Shown here: positions 32,448 through 44,200 of the stretch, in pieces
How positions within the stretch are numbered: the stretch's first letter is position 1
Layout: every line of letters begins with the position of its first letter
From: Ligula intestinalis
Taxonomy: Eukaryota > Platyhelminthes > Cestoda > Diphyllobothriidea > Diphyllobothriidae
Assembly (NCBI GenBank): GCA_036362985.1
Contig: JAYGXS010000003.1
Span: 38,951,503 to 39,015,502 of the forward strand
DNA length: 64,000 nucleotides
Direction of reading: 5' to 3'
Position numbers and translations under genes: made by a program
Notes under the pieces: model-generated
What the model saw: the letters and a program-made list of their open reading frames with translations, nothing else
What the model was told of the DNA's origin: nothing
Database searches by the model: none

Positions 32448-33990
32448 GGTTTTCACCATGGAACCTACCTTCGTCGCAAATGTTGACGAGGTCACGGAAG
32501 CACCAAATATTGAGGATATTTTATTTGGAGAAGAGACGCTTTTTCAAGAATTAAAAAGCTTGAGGGAATGTAAATCTCCGTGTCTAGATGTGATTCCTGC
32601 GAAATTGCTCAAGGAACTTGCTAGACAGCTGGCTAAACCGCTTTCAATGATGTGCCAGAAATCTTTTGATACTGGATTGGAAAACAGCGCATATTATACC
32701 GCTTTACAAAAGCGGAAGTCGTGCATCTGCGAACAACTACAGACCCGTGAGTCTGACCTCCATATGCTGCAAAGTAATGAAGAAGATCATCAAGAAGCAA
32801 TCGATGATACATTGTAAGACTCACAATATTTTTTCGACAGCACAATATGGCTTTCGCAGGGGTAGGTCATGTATAAAAAACTTGCTGTACACGTTGCAAA
32901 GCTGGACAAGGGCAATTGATGCAAAAGAAACCGTACATGCAGCCTGCATTGATTTCCGAAAGGCATTCGACAGTGTTCCACACCAAGGTCTCCTGCATAA
33001 GTTGAAACTGATGGGTATCGGAGGCAGAATTCTTAAGTGGATTGAGAATTTCCTCGCTGGTCGTTCCCAAATTTGTGTGTGTAGGACGACAACAATCAAG
33101 GCCGACAGTCATCGAGCGCGGAGTCCCTCAAGGTTCAGTACTCGCACCCACCTTCTTTCTCTTGTTCGTTAATGATTGTGTACAGGAATTGGACTGCGAG
33201 TGTGCCATGTTTGCAGATGATATAAAAATATGGAAGGTCATATAGTGTGCTGCCACTGAAAATAACTTCCAGGAAAATCGTTGTCGATTAAACGATTGGT
33301 CGCATAGATGGCTGCTGTCCTTCAATTCTAACAAATGCACTCTGCTGCGCCTAGGAAATTGAAATGCGGTGCCTTATGCGTGACTCTACCATCCTAACGG
33401 GATCCTTCTGCAAGAAACAGAAATACAAAAGGATCTCGGCATTTGGATGACAGACAACCTCAAACCCTCTACACAATGTTGTAAGGTGGCTAAAACTGCA
33501 ACTTTAATATTGTACTCCATCAAGCGGGCATTCATGGATTTTGACGAAGACTGTTTCTCGAAAATCTTCGGTACCTTCCTAAGGCCTTATCTTGAATACA
33601 CGATTCAAGCCTGGAGATCGTGGGTGCGGCAGGATTATAACGTATTTGAGAAAGTGCAGTGGCGGGCAACAAAATTAGTAAGAGGCCAAGGTTCACTACC
33701 ATATGAGATCCGCCTAAATAACCTTAATCTTTATCCTCTGACTTATAGGCAGTTACGCGGGAAGTTGATATCTTGCGTGGCTTGGACTGCACTCTCATGT
33801 TTCACGACTTTTCCCACTCGCCACTACAACTAATCTCCGGAGGCATCCCTTCAAACTGGATGTGCCCCAAGGAAGATTGGATGTGAGGAAGAATTTTTTC
33901 TCTAATGGGGTCTAGGACCCGTGGAATAACTTTCCCGAGGCGGTTGTTATGTCCCAATCTGTGAAAACATTCGAACACTGGCTTGATGTA
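32448..33990 (+). pseudogene. CR1-like reverse transcriptase, second part
   Basis: Three frames in order. 32458 onward: KSLRECKSPCLDVIPAKLLK. 32666-33172: WKTAHIIPLYKSGSRASANN, YGFRRGRSCIKNLLYTLQSW and IDFRKAFDSVPHQGLLHKLK. 33042-33245: GVPQGSVLAPTFFLLFVND and the catalytic FADDIKIW at 33210. A fourth part (33447-33833) has the KIFGTFLRPYLEYTIQAWRS thumb block and ATKLVRGQGSLPYEIR. Two or three frameshifts separate them. It ends in a decayed C-terminal block near 33900. Confidence 0.85.
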
Positions 33991-34765
33991 CACATGCTGC
34001 AGCACAACGGGAACTATGGGACGAATAAGCCTCAAAACACCACTGCACCACGTGACGGTCTATATTTTCTTGACTAAAAATTTCTTAACATCGTTTTTAA
34101 CTCTTATAATTATGATGCGACAAATAAGGAGTTCAAAGGCGCAAGCCTATTTTTTCCTCAAATATACTGACTGAGTACTAACTATGTTGGCGCATTTACT
34201 TTGAGTCACAAACCTCGCGCAAGTGGCTGTCCTCACAGTAAAGGTGCAGGACTTTACCCCCTCCCGATGGCTGTTTCCAGCCCACTCACCACGTTATACT
34301 GATGGGTAACAGTTGCATTGTTCGCGATGACCTCAGAGTTTGATCTCCTCCGAGGTCATTTTCTTAAGCTCCACCTTACACTGACTGTCGATTTCAAGTT
34401 TGTGTATGTTGTTTATATACCCGTTGCTGACTACTTCTCATCCGTCTATAACAAACACTTATATATTGGCATTTCTTTTGGCTTTCCCACGCGGCGTATG
34501 CCTACTACGATTAGCTAAACTTTCAGCGTGTTTATAATATGTGGATCTCATTAGAACACAACAGACCCAAACGAACACCTGAGTACCGGCTTTAATGGGA
34601 AGGAAGCCGCGCCATCCAAGAACTGTATGTGCTCATGTGTTACATTTCACTAGTCCACCTTGTTTGAAACACATTTTAAACATTGACTAAAAAACCTCGC
34701 CTTCGCTGTGCAATGAGTTAATAAAAACAAAAGAATTATTTATCGTACGACACATTTGAAACTTT

Positions 34766-34797
34766 TGGTACGTTTTCGCGCGAAAATGGGTACCTAA
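34766..34797. repeat. Short palindrome TTTTCGCGCGAAAA with GGTAC arms
   Basis: A perfect 14-bp palindrome (TTTTCGCGCGAAAA) is flanked by GGTAC on the left and GTACC on the right. Confidence 0.6.
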
Positions 34798-34979
34798 CGT
34801 TAGACAGTGTCGTGTCATTGGACTAAATTTTAAACGGTTAAGTATGTTCCTCGTTAGTTAAATTTAATATAAATATAGTGCATCAACAACATACTACCGT
34901 GACAACCAGCCATTAATGATAGATAGGTTTTCAATCTCAAACTCACATTTTTCACTTTTTAAATTATAGGCGCAATAGT

Positions 34980-35036
34980 AAACGTTTCGGTACATTCTCG
35001 CACTAGTGCTGAATGTGAGAACATACCGGAACGTTT
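34980..35036. repeat. 23-bp imperfect inverted repeat
   Basis: Arms at 34980-35002 and 35014-35036 pair with about four mismatches around an 11-nt centre. Confidence 0.75.
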
Positions 35037-35063
35037 TTGGCTGGAAACAATTAACAGGTTCAC

Positions 35064-35105
35064 TCACATGATAATTATCATAATATTATGATAATTATCA
35101 TGTGA
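35064..35105. repeat. 42-bp perfect palindrome
   Basis: The sequence equals its own reverse complement over all 42 bases, with no spacer (centre AATATT). Each half also contains the shorter palindrome ATGATAATTATCAT. It is very AT-rich. Confidence 0.95.
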
Positions 35106-38037
35106 CTAAACCCGAGAAATTTCGACATTCACAGAACGAACAAAAACATAAAATCTCGCTATTATTGTCTTATGAAAAATCAACGTAGCAGTTAGGTCTA
35201 CAGCTTGTATGTGAAATAATCACTTCGCACACATATGAAGTGGACTTTTGCCCATTATGCAAGCAAAATACCTGAAGCTTTGCTTCTAAAATGGACAAAA
35301 GTTTATAATCGATAACAGAATCCTGATGTCAATTATAAATGCTGTGTGTCTGTAACTTACAAAGTGTGAGGAGTAGGTTAGTAAAACATTTGCATCAATA
35401 ATTAACTTTGTGCTGTACCTTCATTTTTTCCGTTTGCTCGAAACGTAACAGATTTGTAGGCCAAAATTTTGTTAACTAAATTAATCGATCTTTTTTCGAC
35501 TATAGTGCTGTATCTCGTGCATACACTAACCTCAACTCATGGACACAAAACAAAATTTTCCGTTTTGTAAGTATATTAATTAAAAAGTTCCTGCTCCTAA
35601 TACATATTCTTTTATAGTGCAACATTCACAAAAAAGATACCTTTTCCGCAGCGTTTAATAGCGTAGGTAACTCCTTGGATATCAGCAAACGCCGGATTTC
35701 GCCCATTTTCGTCTATATTTTCTCTCCGTATACTGAGCTGAACGAAATTCAATCCTAGTGAACAGCATTTTGCGCCTCAACCTAACCAAAGGAACTAAAT
35801 AAACAACCTCATATTTGTGGTAAATCCCCAATCTCCAACCTTTCATCAGATATTTAATCTACTGTAGATTTCAGTAAGTAATTATGTAATTTAGGGTTGA
35901 TAGAAAGCAAAATTCTATGCCGCCTTCCACAGTTTTTGTCTGAATTCGGCCACTAAGCAGCTTATTCTTTCTCCTTTGCTGACTCACGCCACTCTTATCC
36001 AGCTCTGGAAGCTGAATTTATTTTCAATGTTTAGGGATAAACTACCAACTTTGGTAGCGGTGCACTCACCTGCATTATCCGGTATTTTATATTTTTTCAT
36101 CTCTGTGGTTGTATAGTTTCCCCTTGGTACTCGCTAGTGCATTTGTGTCATGAACACGAACAGTGCCAGTTTAATTTACTTCCAATCAGTCCTCGGTTCA
36201 TGTCGCGTTGTTGTGGCCGGTAAGTTTGATTATATGGCTTACAGTGACTCTACTGTTATGATACTAACAGTTCGACCGTTAGTTTTAACGATATCCACTA
36301 CGCGCTTCAGCAAGCTGAAGGTGACTACAATGAATTGCACATAAATAAGTTTTAAGTGACGGTCGCCTGCGTTGCCTCAACCGCAATGTTTCTCCCCTCA
36401 CTCGCCGTTGCCGGGGGGGAATGACAAAGTCAAAAAGCCCAAGGCCGGTTCGGGCGCAGGTGGAGGGCACAGATAAATCCGCACACAAGTTTATCACCAC
36501 GCTCCTCCATTTACAATGAACATTTGACCAGAATTTTAACACGACAGAAGCAGGATAGAAATGGCGGCACGGATCCTATCTCACACAACCTCAACCTCCG
36601 TGTCACGCACCCCATCATACACCACTTGGTCGCAACTTATACTTGACCAAAATTTCGATATGATATGACCATATGCACTAACATAGAACTATTTGTATTT
36701 AACTCCCTGACTTTAGACTGCATTTAGTGGCTGCATTTTGCAACAACCCAAGAGCCTACACATCAAAATAGCAGACTATTCAAAACAACTAAGATTTCTC
36801 CACCTGTTAATTGAGAAATATCTGTTAATATATACCCAAATTGAACTGAGGTAAGCTACCGATTTGTTTAACCGTTTTTAAGCCCTTTCCAACCAGAATC
36901 TGACATGGGGGATTTTTACGTCAGCTTTCCTTTTAAGCAACACATTTTCAAACATTATATATGCAGGATTGCGAAGAAAGGGAGTAAATTGTGAAACAAT
37001 CGGTTATGAGTTACCTAATATGATGGACAAAGATACTTATTGCGTACTGAAATGTTACCGCAGATAGTTACTTGGTCGATCAACCGTTATCTGTGAATGA
37101 GAGCGGTATTGGATGCAAAAGTATCCATGACTGTGTTTGGCGAAAATTTTTTGAGAAAATCCCCGTCCGGCATAAATGTTGACTTCTTATTCCAAATCAG
37201 TTCTTCCCAGAATAAATGTATTCGTTAGCACATATCACAACTCGACCTATTTACTACTCATTAATTTAAGTTCCATGCAGACGCTGCGTGGGGTTCAACA
37301 CTGAACAATACATCCTTTGAGGATTATAGCACGTCTATACTTTATTATTCCCTTATATCATCTGCCTAGTTAAATTGCAGTGTTTATTTCCGTTGCGATA
37401 AATATGACTGAAAACTGGTAAATTATTGTCATCTTCAAGTGAAAAAAGTAAGAAGACATTAGTTCTCTTACTGACAACTAGCTCATAATACGGTAAATTC
37501 TTTCAGAACTGTATTATAAATATGTAATATGAACAAAGATACTTTGAAGGCTATCAATGCATGAATTCTCGTGCATGTCCCTGACTTCAATCTGCATTCA
37601 CCTGATGTTAATGCAAACTAAGTGTTTATGTCATACAAACGCCAGTTTGAGGACTTTATACGGCTGCCAACACCAGAAAATCAATTTAGTCTCATCCACA
37701 TGCACCTGTACTGCATTTATCGCAACTAAGTGAATCACTTCCATAGCTTCAATCAGTTGCAATTCAGTAGCAACTTCCAATTAACATTCATTTGCTTTAA
37801 TGTTTAATGAATAAATTTAATACCACGGGCAATTAACCTCAGTTCGTCTTGCCTCCAGGGACGGCGTCAGGACTAGCCTGAGCCTCACGGTTGAAAACAA
37901 TGAAGTTTAAGGTGCAGAAAAATTACAACTAATCGAAACCTCCGGTCAGCGCGACTTAACTTCACAGAAAACCAGCTGACAACGAGTGCAGTGTGGTTCC
38001 AAAGAATAACGTTTTCATTCTGAAGCCACCCATTCAT

Positions 38038-38052
38038 CTACCTGTTGTGTAG
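38038..38052 (+). promoter_or_regulatory. Splice acceptor just upstream of the start codon
   Basis: A pyrimidine-rich tract ends in TTGTGTAG at 38052, only 12 nt before the ATG at 38065. It could be the 3' end of a 5'-UTR intron or a spliced-leader trans-splice site, as is common in flatworms. Confidence 0.45.
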
Positions 38053-38064
38053 ATAAGGCAACAA

Positions 38065-38277
38065 ATGGAACGAGCAGACATTAGGCACAGCGTTGACTGG
38101 GCCTCAAGCGTAAAACATGTGCCGTTTGAGGAGGCAAGAGTCTGTCCGATAGCGTCTACTGTTGCCAAGAGTGGAAATACAACCCTTTTGCACTGCCAAG
38201 TCTGTGGAATTCTTCTTTCCTTTGAACGAACAGGACTTCGGTTAGCTGTGGTTTGCCATCGCTGTCTGGAGGCCACG
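38065..38277 (+). CDS. PIP4P: PIP4P exon 1 (coding)
   Basis: Residues 1-71. It contains HCQVCG and VVCHRCLEAT, the two halves of the first zinc ribbon. The donor is ACG|GTACGT at 38278, phase 0. The upstream in-frame TAG at 38050-38052 lies in the acceptor, so the ATG at 38065 is the only start in this exon. Confidence 0.85.
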
Positions 38278-41200
38278 GTACGTATTTTGACACTTCTATA
38301 TGGAATGAGTTAGACACTCAGAGGTAGCTTTATAGCTTTAGCTCCAAACACGTACGATATCTTAGTGTTTGAGACACGGATTTATTAACCCACTTCTGGT
38401 TGTAGGTAACATTACGGAGTTCGAAGCAGGCATTTAACCCATTACCTCCCATAATTTTAACCACTTTAATTTTTGTTATGAAACTTGGATACCTATGGTT
38501 CCCAAACTTGTATATAAATTAATAAAGAGCGAATTTTTTAAAAAATCTCATGTGGATATCAGAGAAATATACCTAATAGATATAGCATGAAGGTTAAATA
38601 TGCGTATATACAGACAGATAATTAAGATAGCTCTTAATTTTTAAGTGATCTCATATGAGATCACCGAGAGGTAATGGGTTAAGCAAATTCCAGTGACCAA
38701 TTATGAAGACCAGAGGATCTATCTTCAAATCGTTCATCGCGCGATTAACATCACGCTCTCTAAGCTTGAGCTGCAAACGACATGATCATTAGCTTAGAAA
38801 AGAATATCCATTTTCTCATTTTTATTCCGAATATGAGCCTTATGTCAGTAATTTCTGTTAAAAGACCACTTAGTAGATTTAATTAAGAAATGCGCAACTC
38901 ATTGGGGCTTGACCTCGCACAATCTTGTGAGCGAACAAACGGTCAGCTCACTTAAACAAAAAACATGCTTATGTTTGAAGCAGGTTTCCTCTTGAGTCTG
39001 CAAGCGACTCAATTCCCCCCGCCAGCACCCTTTTACTGGCCATATGGATTTTTCCATTCTTTTTTTCATGGTATATATTCTTGTTTAAGTAAAGGAGAAG
39101 ACTGGTTGAGCACCGGAACAGGTCATTACTCTGAGTTTTCGAACTTTTGTAGGAAGTCATATTCAGAGGTAGCAGCAGTAATTAAAAGGCGACAATGATA
39201 AAGCGTGTGAACTAATCAATGATCAGTACCCTATTTCGGGAGGTGACTACGCAGAGGTTTGTACACTGGCGCCAAATCGATACAGCACTTGGTTGGGTTT
39301 CCATCGTTGGATCAGGCTTCAGCTTATTCTCGGTTCGTATTGTATCCGGCGTCTACAATCATCTTGAAGGTTGCGAAGTTGAACTCATGGCCCGTGCTGA
39401 AGTTGTGAACAAAAACTTGCGATAATGCATCGTTCGGTCGAACAGCGAGCTTATGTTCATGTTTGCGCGGCACTAAAAATCTATCAGTTATACGTTTTTA
39501 GTTACAAGGATATCTTAGACATGAGATGTGCTATACTAACCAAAATACTCTCTGGAATTTAGTCGATCTTTGATTTCCATCACCTTGTCGCGCTCGATAG
39601 CTTTGGGCCAGTGTGCAATTCCAACAGCCACTCCCGGAAAGATGCGCTAAATCGCTCCGGGTGGTGTAGCTGTTTGGATCCTCCAAGGCCGAACGCAAAG
39701 GCAGCGGCTTATAAACGCCATTGGATAGCTATTCCACAGAAATAATTAACAAATTTTCCAGTACTCGACCGGCCCTCTTCTGTACTCTCTGAAGTACCTG
39801 TACCTGGAACCATGGCACAAATTCTAACTGTTTAAAATCTTAAAGAAATTCAACTTCTTAAACAAAAAACTGCTTACTACCCATGAAAACCAACTATATC
39901 AGTAAGCCTAGGCACATGTCATTCCAATTTTCTGCCGTAGTATGATGCAACCCTGGGGGATCTTGCTGTCGCATCCAGAGTTTGATCCCCGATCCGCTCG
40001 GTTCTTGTAAGCGGAACTTCAAAGCTTTAAGCACCCTGGCTTCTGAGTTCCCACCATTCTGGACATGAGATCAGAGAAATACAAGTGGGTGCGGCGCTCA
40101 TCCATGTTTCCTGATTTCACAGAATACAATTTAATTTTGCTTCGTTTTTGAGTGCTCAGTCAACCTCTATTTCTTATGACTTATCTGCGGCCTTTTTTGT
40201 CTACAGTCTTTCAAATAAATTTTAGAGGTCAGGTCAACTAATAAAAGATCCAAACTAGAAAGGTATTAGAGAGAAGATAGCGGTGATAATCAGGAGAAAA
40301 CAGGAGAATGCAAAGTAAGTTACGATATCCTGTAAACAAAAGTCCTGCACCATGTACGGCGTTGGGCAATCAGCTTCCTTTATTTTGTGCGTATGTGCCA
40401 TATCTACAGGGTATTGTTGTTATGTCCATCAACTGGATGCAACTGTTGAGATCCAACTCTTCTTGACGAATACTGGGAAATTACTTGCGTGAAATTCATA
40501 AACCTCGGAAGATATGTAAGAATTTGTGGTGAACTGCTGATAATGGTCGATGCTAACCGCTGCGCTATCGCCACACGCTGCAACGGGCGATCGAAAAGCT
40601 CAACTAATTGGGTGTGATCGAGGCACACAGAGAACCCATGCGAAGGATATCAAATTCTAGCCTCTAAGTAAAGCAAACTTGAAGGTAAAATGGAAAATAT
40701 GAAAAAACTGCTCCAGCAGACCATCGCTGCGATGGAAAAAGTGATGACTTTAATGCATACGCATGGACCGCCTAAAGAAGAACAGAGAATGCATATACCT
40801 GAAATACAGGCCGCCATAGTAGACAACATAGACACCGGTGAGACAACTTCAGACAGATCCGATGACCAAGCAGTCACACCATTCGTTTCGAGCTCTAGGC
40901 CCACGGCAGCGAAGGCGACCAAAGCTGTACTTCAGGACTTCCGTTAGGAGGGTTATCTTGGCGTAGTTGTTCAGGGGTTGCAAGAAGTAACTTCATACAG
41001 TTCAGTCGACCAAGCAATCACACGACCTAGTTCGAGCTCCGGGCCCACTGCAGCGAAGATGACCAAAACCGAAATTAAAGACTCCCGACAGGGTGGTGAA
41101 CATGGGGTAGTTGTTCAGGGGTTGCAAGAAGCATCTTCAGACAGTTCTGACGACCAAGCAGTCACACCACACAGTTCGAGCTCCAGGTCCACTGCAGAAA

Positions 41201-44200
41201 AGGTGGCGAAAACCTCAGCTAAGGGCACACAACACCGAGAGGATCATGAATGCTGTCTAGTTGTACAGGGGTTTAAAGAAGCCATTTCAGACCGCTCAAA
41301 CGACCAGAACGATCCGGACTTGGTTTCCTTTAACGATGTCCTGAGCGATCTGTTCCCGCTAGGTAAAGAATTTGAAGTGCTCAAGTCAGTTTGTATCGGG
41401 AAAAGGCTGGCAGATACTGCAGAAATGCCCCGACCCAGACCGCTAAAAGTAGTGTTTAAAAACAAGGAAAATGTTCAGGTAATCCTGTCTAAAAAAACAA
41501 ACCTACATCACGCGCATAAAGAAGTTTTATTTCAACCGGACTACTGCCTGGAGGAACGGCTGAAACGCCGAGAACTAGTGGCGGAACTACAGTCGAGGAA
41601 CAAGAATGGCGAGGTAGGCCTGAAAATCTTCAACGGGAAGATAATTCAGAAGAAAACATTGAACCAAACCGTAATACTCCGAACGACGGTCAGGAAGTGA
41701 CTGTCACAACCGGATTAGACAGTACAAAGAAACTAAAGTGCATGTACACCAATGCACAGAGCCTGCTCTCCAAATTAGATGAGCTTAAGATTATTACGTG
41801 CCAACTGGAACCAGACATCGTCTGCATAACAGAAACATGGTTGTCCACTAAGGTAGGAGACCAGGAAATTGCTCTCGCCGGGTTTCAGGTTTTCCGAAAA
41901 GATAGAGTCGGGCGTCAAGGTGGGGGTGTGCTTATCTATGTTAGACACGGCCTGCTCGTGTCCGACAAATCCGAAAACCTTTCGGGCAATATAGAGGCAA
42001 TATGGCTCACCGTTAGAACACCGGGGTCACAGACCCTTGACATCATGGTGGTCTACCGTCCACCATCGAGCAACCAACAGTCAGACAATAGTCTGGTAGA
42101 AGTAGTCGAAGACATTGCTAGGAGATCCGATATCATGGTCATGGGAGACTTTAATGCTCCCCATATCGACTGGAATGTGAGTTCTGCGCCCGGCTCAGAA
42201 GTAAATTTCGATCGACGACTCCTGCGCACAGTACAGGCATCTTTCCTAACGCAACACGTCCTATATCCGACCAGATTACGCGAAGGGCAACAAGCTAGTT
42301 GCTTAGACCTAGTACTTACCAAAGCACCTGATAGCGTGGACATTGTAAATTTTTTACCACCTCTCGGAAAAAGTGATCACGTAGTGCTACAGTGGGAATA
42401 TTCACTCTTCTCTGTGCCTGATCGTAGTGCGGTAACCAGACGCAACATCTGGAGAGGGGACTTTACACAAATGAAAACCACAGTGAGCGAGATAGACTGG
42501 AACGAACTATTCACCAGGTGCGTTCTCGATGATTGGTCGGCATTCAAAGCCGTATTACACGGACCAATTACCGATTTCTGTCCTATCACGTTAAAGAAAG
42601 TAACAAATAGGCCTCGATGGCTACCGCCGAAGCTAAAGAGGGAAGTAAACCGCAAAGGAAGGGTGTTCAAAATCTATCACAGAGAGAGGACCCCCGAATC
42701 GTACAATAGGTATAAGGCGCAGAGAAACAAGGTTAAGAGCCTGATACGAATTAGCCGCCAAAACTTCGAGAGTAATCTAATAAACCGTGCAGTAGGAAAC
42801 CCAAAGCTTTTCTACAGCTACGTTAGACAGTGCACTCGAAATAGAGACCCTATTCCTCTGCTAAAAACAGACGACGTTGTAGAAATTTCCGAGATTAACG
42901 AAAAGGCGGAACATCTATACTGCTTCTTCCAGTCGGTCTTTACGAGTGAGGCTGAGTTCACCGCTATTAACTGCAGTGTGGGTGTGATCCAGACCATAGA
43001 CTCGGTTGCACTCACGGAAGCTACCGTTCTGCGAGAACTTCTACAGCTTAAAGGAACGAAGTCGTCTGGTTCGGATGAGATACCTGCAAAGCTATTCAAA
43101 GAGCTAGCCATAGAGTTGGGGGTATCCCTGTACCTAATCTTCCGAGCTTCTCTTAATACTGGACAAGTGCCACCCGATTGGAAGGCAGCGTGGATCTCAC
43201 CCATTCACAAAAGTGAGAGTCGGGCGACGGCAAATACCTATTGACCGGTCAGCCTCACCTCAATATCCTGCAAGCTTATGGAACGCATAGTCAAATGCGA
43301 GCTGATGCAGTTTTTGGAGCAACATCAACTTCTTTCTGATAAGCAGCATGGATTCCGCAGGGGAAGGTCCTGCTTGACCAATCAACTCTATTGTCTAGAA
43401 CAATGGACCGAGCGATCGATGAAGGGAATACGGTGCATACAGTCTTCGTAGATATTAAGAAGGCGTTTGACACGGTGCCTCATCAACGTCTCTTATACAA
43501 GCTCAGCCGCATAGGGGTAAGGGGAACCTTTTTGCAGTGGATCGCAAACTTCTTGACTGGTCGTACCCAGACCGTAGGCATTGGCGAACAGCGGTCGGCG
43601 GAGGTAGCAGTTAAGAGCGGGGTTCCACAGGGATCTGTTCTTGGATCTATTCTCTTCCTTTTATATATTGATGACTGAATAAGCGGACTAGACTGCGAAA
43701 TCGCAATGTTTGCTGATGAATAAAACTTTGGAAGGTCATACGCAACCAAGATGATGAATTAAACCTCCAGGCAAATTTGCATAGACTGGAGCAATGATCG
43801 ACCCTTTGGCTCATGCCATTAAATGTGGCTAACTGCAACCTAATGCGCTTTGGTAAAACCAGCACTACGCCTCGGAGGGTGTATTACCTGAATCACACGC
43901 CGCTGCCAAAGGTAGAGGCTCAGAAAGACCTGGAGGTGTGGTTCACGCCTTCACTGAAGCCATCACTCCACGTCCTGAAAGTGGCTAAATCCGCAATGTG
44001 GAGCTTGTATCTAATCAAGCGCACCTTTGCTAAGTTTGACAAAGTTGTATTTAGAAAGGTATTCGGCACGTTCGTGCGACCTCAACTGGAATTTGCAATT
44101 CAAGCCTGGAGACCTTGGACAGCCAAAGACAAAAAAACCTCGAAAGGTTACAAAGACGCGCAACAAAATTAGTACGAGGCCAACGGAACCTCCCTTATGA

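Larger units (their letters stand above)
30411..34185 (+). mobile_element. CR1-like non-LTR element, nearly full length but broken
   Basis: The order is ORF1 end, endonuclease, linker, RT, C-terminus and 3' tail. ORF1: RPIKIVLDDKEQVNLVLSRK, a stop, then FQPDYSPAERQKRRELVAEL and FRGRIIQK. ORF2 starts near 30687. The 3' end has CAAAGGCGCAAGCC and a tail CTGACTGAGTACTAAC near 34182. The RT region is cut by a 467-bp insertion at 31981-32447. It is the same family as the element at 40.7-45.3 kb, to which the protein blocks align throughout. Confidence 0.85.
34186..38052. other. Gene-free stretch with a palindrome cluster
   Basis: I find no exon or element. Three fold-back sequences lie between 34.76 and 35.11 kb and are listed separately. 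A GC-rich patch at 36360-36480 stands out from AT-rich surroundings and could be a promoter region of the gene that follows, but nothing proves it. Confidence 0.4.
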
